Shown piece by piece: positions 47,825-54,751 of a DNA stretch of 64,000 nt. The stretch's first letter is position 1, and each line of letters starts with the position of its first letter. Where the stretch lies: positions 310,001 through 374,000 of the forward strand of contig JAXJZF010000002.1 of the NCBI GenBank assembly GCA_036306585.1. Direction: 5' to 3'. This stretch comes from Aphodovivens sp036306585 (GTDB lineage Bacteria > Actinomycetota > Coriobacteriia > Coriobacteriales > Eggerthellaceae). The position numbers and the translations under genes were made by a program. A model generated the notes under the pieces. The model made no database searches. It saw only the letters and a list, made by a program, of their open reading frames with translations, and was not told where the DNA came from.

Positions 47825-49999
47825 GTGAGCAGAGAATTCAACGGCAACCGCGGCGGACATGGCGGCTATTCCAAGGGCCCGCGCCAAGACGGCTACAACG
47901 GCAAAGGCGGGCGCCCGGGCGGGGACCGCAAGCCCTACGGAGGCAAACCGCGCGGCGGCAAGCCCTACGGCGACCGTCCCAAGGGCGCAGGCCGTCCCTA
48001 CGGCGACCGTTCCAAGGGCGATGGCCGTTCCTACGGTGACCGCCGCAACGGCAATGTGAAGCCCTACGGCGATCGCGGCGACCACAAGTTCAACAAGGGG
48101 CCGCGCGGCGGCAAGAGCTTCGGCAAACGCCATGAGGGAAGCCGCTTCGACGGGCCCCCGCGCGAGCGCCTGCATGTGGACCGCGGCGGACGCCCCGGCC
48201 AGAAGCCTTTTGGCAAGAACGTCCCTTACGAGCCCAAGAAAGGTAACAGCGACCTGCTGAAGGCCACACTCGAGCGCATCGCCGGCAAGGGCTTCGGCAG
48301 TTATCGCGAAACCCAAGGTAGCTACGCTTTCGACGCCTACGAGCTTCGCATCAACCATGTGCAGCGCGACCCATTCGCGCCCGCGTCACAGATTGAAGTG
48401 CGCCTTGATCAGGAAATAGCCGGTTTCGATCCGCAGCTGTTCGACACGCCGTGGAAGCGCCTGGCCATCGAGGACCGCATCCTGCGCGCTTTCGGCGTCC
48501 AGATCGCCAAGAACTCCTTCGACTTCGCAGACTTCATCAAGGGCGGCGCGTTCAGCGTCAGCCGCCCCGGCCCGCAGATTCTGGAGCGCTCGGCATGCAG
48601 CCTGACCGAGGATGAGTTGACGGTCCGCTTCGAGGCCACATTCCCCGCACGCGAGCGTGCCATCGCCACACGCGAGTTCGAAACCATGTTCTTCGACGTG
48701 CTGCCGCGCATCGTGCGCGACTCGCTGCTGGCTGTGAGCTACCCCGAAGGCGAGCTGCAGGCCGTCGCGGACCTGGCAGACGACCAGCACGCTCTGCGCG
48801 AGGCCCTCGTGCAGAAGAAACTCGTCGCGTTCGTGGCCGACGGCGCTATCCTTCCACGCGAAACCGGCGTCTCCCAGCGTCCCCTGCCCGACGCCGTGCC
48901 CTTCACCTCGCCTGAATCGCTGCGCGTGAGCATCAACACCCCGCATGCCGGCACCATCCAGGGCATGGGCGTGCCCGCGGGCGTCACGCTGGTTGTGGGC
49001 GGCGGCTACCACGGCAAGTCCACGCTGCTGCAGGCCATCCAGGAAGGCGTGTACGACCACGTCGCCGGCGACGGCCGCGAATACGTCGTGTGCGACGCAA
49101 CCGCCGTGAAACTGCGCGCCGAGGACGGACGCAGCGTGCGCGGCACCGACATCAGCCTGTTCATCAACAACCTGCCAAGCGGCACCGCCACCGAGAGCTT
49201 CTGGACTGACAACGCCAGCGGCTCCACGTCGCAGGCCGCTTCCACCGCCGAGGCAATGGAAGCGGGCAGCCGCCTGTTCCTCATCGACGAGGACACCTCG
49301 GCCACCAATTTCATGGTGCGCGAGCCGCTGATGCAGAAGGTCATCGCGCGCGACGGGGAACCCATCACCCCGTTCGTAGAGCGACTGCGCGACCTGTACG
49401 AGAAGGCAGGCATCTCCACCATCCTCGTCGCCGGATCGTCGGGCGCGTTCTTCATGGTTGCCGACACGGTCATCCAGATGAAGGAGTACGAGCCGCTGGA
49501 CATCACCGGCATGGTGAAGAAGGCCTGCGCCGAGGAGGGTGCCGTGGAGGTTCCGCGCGCGCTAGGATTCAAGCGCCCCAACGTCGATCGCATCCTAGTG
49601 CCGCCGCAGCATCCGCTGACCATCACCACCTCCTCCGAGGCGCGCAAAGCCGATCGGGAGCGCCGCGAAGGCCGCGGTCAGAAGGGTCCCGAGCGCCTGC
49701 GCGCGAAGGTGCTAGGCGGCGTGGACATCCGTGTGGGTTCCACCGGTTCGGACATGCGGTTCGTTGAGCAGATGGTCGATGCAGAGCAGGCAAAGGCGCT
49801 TGCTCTCATCGTGAAGGCATGCCTAGAGCGCGATCTGCTCTCGCGCATGAGCGTCCGCGAAGCGGTGGACGCCATGATGAACGAGATCGGCGAGAACGGC
49901 CTGACGAGCCTCCAAGGCGACCGTGCCGAAGGCGGCATCGCAATGCCGCGCCGCGAGGAGGCGTTCGCCTGCCTTAATCGCCTGCGCCCACGCGACTAG
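47825..49999 (+). CDS. ABC-class ATPase (COG3044/PF09818 type) with RG-rich N-terminal extension
   Basis: A 724-residue protein. Residues 1-140 are low complexity, rich in Gly, Arg, Lys, Pro and Tyr, with repeats of the KPYGDR and RPYGDR kind. Residues from about 145 match the predicted ABC-class ATPase family: a Walker A-like GGGYHGKSTLLQAIQ near 400, SGSTSQAASTAEAMEAG as signature region, and LFLIDEDTSATNFM as Walker B. The family normally has about 550-580 residues, so the N-terminal part is an addition. A trypanosome relative (MRB1590) binds RNA, which fits an RG-type tail. The start is GTG at 47825 after GAGGT. A terminator follows at 50027. Confidence 0.87.
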   Translation: MSREFNGNRGGHGGYSKGPRQDGYNGKGGRPGGDRKPYGGKPRGGKPYGDRPKGAGRPYGDRSKGDGRSYGDRRNGNVKPYGDRGDHKFNKGPRGGKSFGKRHEGSRFDGPPRERLHVDRGGRPGQKPFGKNVPYEPKKGNSDLLKATLERIAGKGFGSYRETQGSYAFDAYELRINHVQRDPFAPASQIEVRLDQEIAGFDPQLFDTPWKRLAIEDRILRAFGVQIAKNSFDFADFIKGGAFSVSRPGPQILERSACSLTEDELTVRFEATFPARERAIATREFETMFFDVLPRIVRDSLLAVSYPEGELQAVADLADDQHALREALVQKKLVAFVADGAILPRETGVSQRPLPDAVPFTSPESLRVSINTPHAGTIQGMGVPAGVTLVVGGGYHGKSTLLQAIQEGVYDHVAGDGREYVVCDATAVKLRAEDGRSVRGTDISLFINNLPSGTATESFWTDNASGSTSQAASTAEAMEAGSRLFLIDEDTSATNFMVREPLMQKVIARDGEPITPFVERLRDLYEKAGISTILVAGSSGAFFMVADTVIQMKEYEPLDITGMVKKACAEEGAVEVPRALGFKRPNVDRILVPPQHPLTITTSSEARKADRERREGRGQKGPERLRAKVLGGVDIRVGSTGSDMRFVEQMVDAEQAKALALIVKACLERDLLSRMSVREAVDAMMNEIGENGLTSLQGDRAEGGIAMPRREEAFACLNRLRPRD

Positions 50000-50026
50000 G
50001 CTTCGCAAGCGCACCCCCGAAACATG

Positions 50027-50057
50027 AAAAGGCCCGCACCAAGCGGGCCTTTTCATT
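50027..50057. terminator. Bidirectional terminator between the ATPase gene and metK
   Basis: TGAAAAGGCCCGC, a 5-nt loop and GCGGGCCTTTTCA give a perfect 13-bp stem with A/T-rich flanks, serving both convergent genes. Confidence 0.88.
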
Positions 50058-50081
50058 AGCTGAAGAAACCGGAACGGGCGA

Positions 50082-51350
50082 CTAATCCAAACCACACGCC
50101 TTACGCAGCGCGTCCACGCGGTCGGTGCGTTCCCAGGTGAACTCGGGAAGCTCACGGCCGAAGTGGCCGTAGGCAGACGTTTTGCGGTAGATGGGACGAC
50201 GCAGGTCAAGCTCGTCGATGATGGCGCCCGGGCGTAGGTCGAACACCTCGGAGATGGCGTGCTCGATGTCAGCCTCGGGCACCTTTGCCGTGCCGAACGT
50301 ATCCACCATCAGGGAAACCGGCTGCGCCACGCCGATGGCGTAGGCGATCTGGACCTCGCAGCGGCTGGCCAGGCCGGCAGCCACCACGTTCTTAGCCACC
50401 CAGCGCATAGCGTAGGCTGCAGAGCGATCCACCTTGGTGCAGTCCTTGCCGCTGAATGCTCCGCCGCCATGGCGGCCCATGCCGCCGTAGGTGTCGACGA
50501 TGATCTTGCGGCCGGTCAAGCCGCAGTCACCCATGGGGCCGCCGATGACGAAGCGGCCGGTGGGGTTGATGTGGATCTCAGCTGTGTCGGAGAGGACGAT
50601 GCCCTCGTCGGCCAGCACGGGCTCCACCACATGCTTGATGATGTCTGCGCGGATGGTAGCCTGGTCCACTACCTCGGCATGCTGCGAGGAAACCACAACC
50701 TTCTCCACGTTGACCGGGCGGCCATCCACATAGCGCACGGTAACCTGGGTCTTGCCGTCGGGACGCAAGTACGGCAGCGTGCCGTCCTTGCGCACCTTGG
50801 CTAAACGCTCGCTCATACGCTGCGCCAGGTAGATGGGCATGGGCATGAGGGTCTTGGTTTCGTCGCAGGCATAGCCGAACATCATGCCCTGGTCGCCAGC
50901 CCCCACAGTCTCGTAAGGGTCGTCGGCGGCTTCGCCGTGCTGGGCCTCCCACGACTCGTCAACGCCCTGGGCGATATCGGGGCTCTGCTCGTGGATGGCG
51001 TTGATCACGCCGCACGTGGTGCCGTCGAAGCCGTACTTGGCGCGATCGTAGCCGATGCTGCAGATGACGTCGCGGACAATGGACTGCACGTCCACCCATG
51101 CCTGGGTGCGAATCTCCCCGGCGACCATGGCCATACCGGTGGTCACCATGGTCTCGCAAGCGCAGCGGACCTTGGTCACGTCGGCAGGCTGCCCATCGGG
51201 CGCGACGTAGCCCTCTTCCTGAAGCTGCAGCTCTTTCTCGAGGATGGCGTCCAAGATGGCGTCGGAAATCTGATCGCAGATCTTGTCGGGATGGCCCTCG
51301 GTCACAGACTCCGAGGTGAACAGGAACGTGTTTTGAGTATCAGTGGCCAT
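50082..51350 (-). CDS. metK: S-adenosylmethionine synthetase
   Basis: A 422-residue methionine adenosyltransferase that makes SAM from methionine and ATP. Hallmarks are TEGHPDKICDQISDAILD, GAGDQGMMFGYA and GGGAFSGKDCTKVDRSAAY. The protein is slightly longer than E. coli MetK. The ATG at 51350 is preceded by AAGGAGG. A SAM-I-type riboswitch covers 51362-51454, and a promoter is at 51494-51522, so expression is expected to fall when SAM is abundant. Confidence 0.97.
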   Translation of the reverse strand: MATDTQNTFLFTSESVTEGHPDKICDQISDAILDAILEKELQLQEEGYVAPDGQPADVTKVRCACETMVTTGMAMVAGEIRTQAWVDVQSIVRDVICSIGYDRAKYGFDGTTCGVINAIHEQSPDIAQGVDESWEAQHGEAADDPYETVGAGDQGMMFGYACDETKTLMPMPIYLAQRMSERLAKVRKDGTLPYLRPDGKTQVTVRYVDGRPVNVEKVVVSSQHAEVVDQATIRADIIKHVVEPVLADEGIVLSDTAEIHINPTGRFVIGGPMGDCGLTGRKIIVDTYGGMGRHGGGAFSGKDCTKVDRSAAYAMRWVAKNVVAAGLASRCEVQIAYAIGVAQPVSLMVDTFGTAKVPEADIEHAISEVFDLRPGAIIDELDLRRPIYRKTSAYGHFGRELPEFTWERTDRVDALRKACGLD

Positions 51351-51361
51351 GAAGCTCCTCC

Positions 51362-51454
51362 TTCATCGCTGTCGGCCGTACCACCTTAAGGCGTAAACGC
51401 CCCAGGTTGGTGCCGGGATCAGTGAGCCAACTCTCTCCCCCGGCTCTTGATAAA
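51362..51454 (-). promoter_or_regulatory. SAM-I-type riboswitch (S-box-like)
   Basis: On the minus strand the leader reads TTTATCAAGAG, then a GGGGGAGAGAGTTGGC segment, CCCGGCACCAACC, a small hairpin (GGGGCGTTTACGCC), AAGGTGGTAC and finally GCCGACAGCGATGAA. These are the SAM-I landmarks in the right order. P1 pairs TTTATC (51454-51449) with GATGAA (51367-51362). GATGAA shares its last two bases with the metK Shine-Dalgarno AAGGAGG (51363-51357), which suggests translational control. No terminator hairpin follows. Confidence 0.85.
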
Positions 51455-51493
51455 CGGATGTTTCAAACAAATACGGAATTTGCAAACGAACCG

Positions 51494-51522
51494 ATAGTAC
51501 CCGCACGCGAGAATTAATGCAA
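51494..51522 (-). promoter_or_regulatory. Promoter of metK
   Basis: TTGCAT, 17-nt spacer, TACTAT on the minus strand, matching the tRNA-Pro promoter in -35 and spacing. Transcription would start near 51487, about 33 nt before the riboswitch. Confidence 0.75.
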
Positions 51523-51634
51523 GATGTAAACGGCACCGATGGACTAACAGTTGGAATATGTCCATTACCGGGCAGGTGCAGACCGCCAAGGAGCCCTGGC
51601 CCAGGGCGGCCACAGCCTTCCGAACCGGCCCGCG

Positions 51635-53089
51635 CTATGCAAGCCCCAGCCACATCTGGAACTTCGGGATATAGCCCATGAGGAAGATGATCACCATCAG
51701 CACAGGGATGCCGTATTTGATCCAGCCATGCGCCCACGAGGCGAACTTCAGCCCCTTGCCCTGGTCGGCCTCGGCAAGGAAGTTATCCCACCCCCACCCA
51801 TAGCGGTTGGTGCAGAAGATGACGTAGAACAGCCCGCCTAAGGGAAGCACATTGTTAGACACGATGAAGTCCTCCAGGCTCTGGATGTCGCCGATCGCCG
51901 GCACATTGAAGCCCGACCACAAGTTGAAACCCAGAATGCACGGAATGGAAAAAACGATGATCAAGATGCCGTTAAGCACCACGGCGCGCATGCGCGTAAC
52001 GCCCCACTGGTCCATGGCGAAGGCGATGATGTTCTCGAACACGCCGATGACGGTGGACAGCGCGGCGAACATCATGAAGATGAAGAACAGGGTGCCCCAC
52101 AGCTGCCCCAGCCACATCTGGTTGAACACACCGGGCAGCGTGACGAACACCAGATTGGGGCCGGAATCAGGACTGACACCCAGCGAAAAGCACGCCGGGA
52201 AGATCACCAGGCCGGCCAGAAGCGAGACCATCGTGGAAAGTCCCGCGACGCTGGCGGCTTCGCCGGTAAGACGACGGTCGCGATCGATGTAGCTGCCGAA
52301 GATCGCCATACCAGAGGCGCCGATGGACAGCGTGAAGAACGCCTGGCCCATAGCTGCGTACACCGCATCGCCGAACCCGTTTTCGAGCATCTTTCCGAAG
52401 TCGGGCAGCAGGTAGAACCGCAGGCCCGCCTCGGCCCCGGGCAGCAGAATGGAATGGACGGCCAAAATGACTATGGCTACGAACAGCGCCGCCATCATAA
52501 CCTTGGTGACACGCTCGACGCCCTTCTGCAGCCCCATGCCGCAGATGCCGAAGCCCACCACGCAGATGAGTGCCATCCAACCGAACATCTGCAGCGGGTC
52601 GGCCTGCAACGCGCTGAACACCTGACCGCTCTGATCGGCGGGAAGCCCGTTGAACTCCCCCACCGCCGTCTTGAACGCGTAAGCCACCATCCATCCGGCG
52701 ACGGTGGTATAGAACATCATGAGAACGATGTTGCCCGCGAAGGCGAACCACTTGTAGTAGTGCCATTTGGTACCGTTCGGCTCCAAGATGTTAAAGCTGC
52801 GCGCACAGCTTTTCTGGCTGGAGCGGCCCACGGCAAACTCCATCACCAGGATGGGAAGCCCCAAGATGACCAGGAACAGCAGGTACAGCAGCACGAACGC
52901 AGCGCCGCCGTACTCGCCGGTGACGTATGGGAAACGCCACACGTTACCCAACCCGATGGCGCACCCGGCCGAGATGAGGATGAAGCCGATGCGCGACGCG
53001 AACTTCTCGCGCTGCGGCCCCGCCTGCCCGCTATCAGCGGACAGGCGGGCATGAGAAGAGTTGTCTGCCAAGGGAATCCCCCGAATCAT
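51635..53089 (-). CDS. Sodium-dependent neurotransmitter:sodium symporter family transporter
   Basis: A 484-residue NSS/SNF-family transporter with about 11-12 helices. The helix-1 hallmark ISAGCAIGLGNVWRFPYVTGEYGGAAF is present, with its sodium and substrate site. Bacterial members import amino acids such as tryptophan, leucine or tyrosine with sodium. The start is uncertain: ATG at 53089 has a weak site; TTG at 53071 has GGGGGA at good spacing. Substrate cannot be assigned. The gene is upstream of metK but a separate metK promoter lies between them. Confidence 0.9.
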   Translation of the reverse strand: MIRGIPLADNSSHARLSADSGQAGPQREKFASRIGFILISAGCAIGLGNVWRFPYVTGEYGGAAFVLLYLLFLVILGLPILVMEFAVGRSSQKSCARSFNILEPNGTKWHYYKWFAFAGNIVLMMFYTTVAGWMVAYAFKTAVGEFNGLPADQSGQVFSALQADPLQMFGWMALICVVGFGICGMGLQKGVERVTKVMMAALFVAIVILAVHSILLPGAEAGLRFYLLPDFGKMLENGFGDAVYAAMGQAFFTLSIGASGMAIFGSYIDRDRRLTGEAASVAGLSTMVSLLAGLVIFPACFSLGVSPDSGPNLVFVTLPGVFNQMWLGQLWGTLFFIFMMFAALSTVIGVFENIIAFAMDQWGVTRMRAVVLNGILIIVFSIPCILGFNLWSGFNVPAIGDIQSLEDFIVSNNVLPLGGLFYVIFCTNRYGWGWDNFLAEADQGKGLKFASWAHGWIKYGIPVLMVIIFLMGYIPKFQMWLGLA

Positions 53090-53309
53090 TCCAAGAAACG
53101 CAAGGCGGCACGACGCCGCCCTGCACGCTCGACACATTATAGAGCCTCAATTGCGAACATTCCACATCGCCGCACCATGGCAAAGCAACCCCAAAACAGT
53201 AGTGGATCCACACCCGCAAGCCGCCAGCCGGTACCATTCGATTCCCTATACCTTACTTGTATCGTCCCTGCGAAGCTTGCACTATCGGAAGCGCCAACGC
53301 GTCCTGCCG

Positions 53310-53318
53310 TGCTACACT
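53310..53318 (+). promoter_or_regulatory. Candidate extended -10 promoter of the ATP-grasp-like gene
   Basis: TGCTACACT, one base different from the pgsA and rpoD elements. A start near 53325 would leave a leader of about 38 nt. No clear -35 is visible. Confidence 0.4.
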
Positions 53319-53362
53319 CCCCTACAGATTATTTTCAAACGCTGATCAGCAAAGGGAACCCC

Positions 53363-54748
53363 ATGCAAACCAACGCAGAGCTTACGCGCGAGTACTTCCA
53401 GATCATGGACGAGCTCGACGGCGATATCCAGGGACGTCGCGACGCGCGCGCCTACATGGACCGCTCCACCGCCATCGTTCACCATCAGGTGGTCGACTCC
53501 TCCTTCGTGCCGCGCCTGTTCAACCAGAGAACCTATGACACCATGAAGCACACGGCCGAGACCGCGCACCGCATCCTGTGCAAGGTGATCCAGCGCTATC
53601 TGGACGACCCCGCCTACCGCGATGTGTTCGAGTTGGACCCGCGCCTGGTGGACCTCATCCTGCTGCCGCGCGGCTACGACGCCATCCTGCCGTTCGCGCG
53701 CGTGGACACGTTCCTGAACGAAGACGACTACTCGGTGAAGTTCTGCGAGTTCAACGGCGACGGTTCCTCCGGCATGAACGAGAACCGCGAGATCACCGTT
53801 TCGGTGGCGCGATCGGAGACCTTCCGCCGCTTCGTAGCCAACCACCGCATCGAGTCGTGCGAGCTGTTCGCCAGCTGGGTGCAGGAGTTCCTGAAGATCT
53901 ACGATACCTACGACCACAAAGTGGCCAACCCCCATCTGGCCATCGTCGACTACCTGGAAAACGGCGTGGTGGACGAGTTCAAGATGTACGCCCGCAACTT
54001 CAGCACGCGTAATGCGTTCTGCTCGGTGTGGGACGTGCGCGATCTGAAGTTCGACGGGCACGCGCTGCGCGACCCTGACGGCAAGAAGGTCGACGCCATC
54101 TGGCGTCGCTGCGTCACCAACGACGTGATGGACCACTGGGACGAATCCCAGGACCTCATCGAGGCCGTCCGCGCCGAGCGCGTAGCGCTCATAGGCAGCT
54201 TCGCGGGGCACCTGGTGCACGACAAGCAGATCTTCCGCGTGCTGCACGACCCACGCACGCTCGCCTTCCTCACCGAAGAGGAGCAGGCCTTCGTGAAGGA
54301 CACCGTCCCCGAAACCGCCTTCCTAGACGACGAGCACGTTGACATGCAGCAGCTCGTCGAGGACAAGAACGGCTGGATCATCAAGCCCGCCGACCACTAC
54401 GGCGCCGACGAGGTGCATGCGGGCGTTGCCTGCACGCAGGAGGAATGGGAAGCCTACCTGAAGCGCTTTGCGAACAACGCAACCGGAACGCGCTTCATCG
54501 CCCAGCGCTACGTGACCCCCTTCAAGACCGAGACCCTGCCGCCCGACACCGGCATCGAAGATCTGGCCGACGACCAGGTGCGCCGCGAACCTGTCCAGTA
54601 CAACAACATCAACGGGCTGTACCTGTTCAACGGCAAGTTCGCCGGCGTGTTCAGCCGCCTGGGACCCAAGCCCACCATCTCCAAGGACATGCAGGGCATG
54701 ACCGCTGCCACCATCTGGGTGGACTGCGTCATCGACGAGGAGGCCTAA
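53363..54748 (+). CDS. ATP-grasp-like protein, glutathionylspermidine-synthase-like (tentative)
   Basis: A 461-residue cytoplasmic protein without membrane segments. CEFNGDGSSGMNENRE resembles the metal/substrate region of glutathionylspermidine-synthase-type ATP-grasp ligases, and WIIKPADHYGADEVHAG resembles an ATP-grasp lysine and glycine segment; GTRFIAQRYV and YLFNGKFAGVFSRLG follow, as in ATP-binding strands. It may ligate a carboxylate to an amine, with unknown substrate. AAAGGGA precedes the ATG. The plus-strand frame extends upstream to 52454, but that part is the shadow of the transporter. The next gene starts 3 bp after its stop. Confidence 0.7.
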   Translation: MQTNAELTREYFQIMDELDGDIQGRRDARAYMDRSTAIVHHQVVDSSFVPRLFNQRTYDTMKHTAETAHRILCKVIQRYLDDPAYRDVFELDPRLVDLILLPRGYDAILPFARVDTFLNEDDYSVKFCEFNGDGSSGMNENREITVSVARSETFRRFVANHRIESCELFASWVQEFLKIYDTYDHKVANPHLAIVDYLENGVVDEFKMYARNFSTRNAFCSVWDVRDLKFDGHALRDPDGKKVDAIWRRCVTNDVMDHWDESQDLIEAVRAERVALIGSFAGHLVHDKQIFRVLHDPRTLAFLTEEEQAFVKDTVPETAFLDDEHVDMQQLVEDKNGWIIKPADHYGADEVHAGVACTQEEWEAYLKRFANNATGTRFIAQRYVTPFKTETLPPDTGIEDLADDQVRREPVQYNNINGLYLFNGKFAGVFSRLGPKPTISKDMQGMTAATIWVDCVIDEEA

Positions 54749-54751
54749 GCC

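Noticed and set aside
47860..48180. Repeated blocks in the ATPase gene as a CRISPR or minisatellite
   Set aside because: The repeats are in-frame coding for KPYGDR-type motifs with no regular spacers.
47687..48358. Open minus-strand extension of priA by 224 codons
   Set aside because: It is Ala/Val-rich shadow of the RG-repeat coding region on the plus strand; PriA homologues begin at the ATG at 47686.
51580..51634. GCCCTGGGCCAGGGC palindrome after the NSS transporter as a terminator
   Set aside because: No T-run follows and the stem is short; it may only be GC-rich sequence.
52454..53362. Open plus-strand extension upstream of the ATP-grasp-like gene
   Set aside because: It is antisense to the NSS transporter and has no ribosome binding site; ATG 53363 has AAAGGGA before it.
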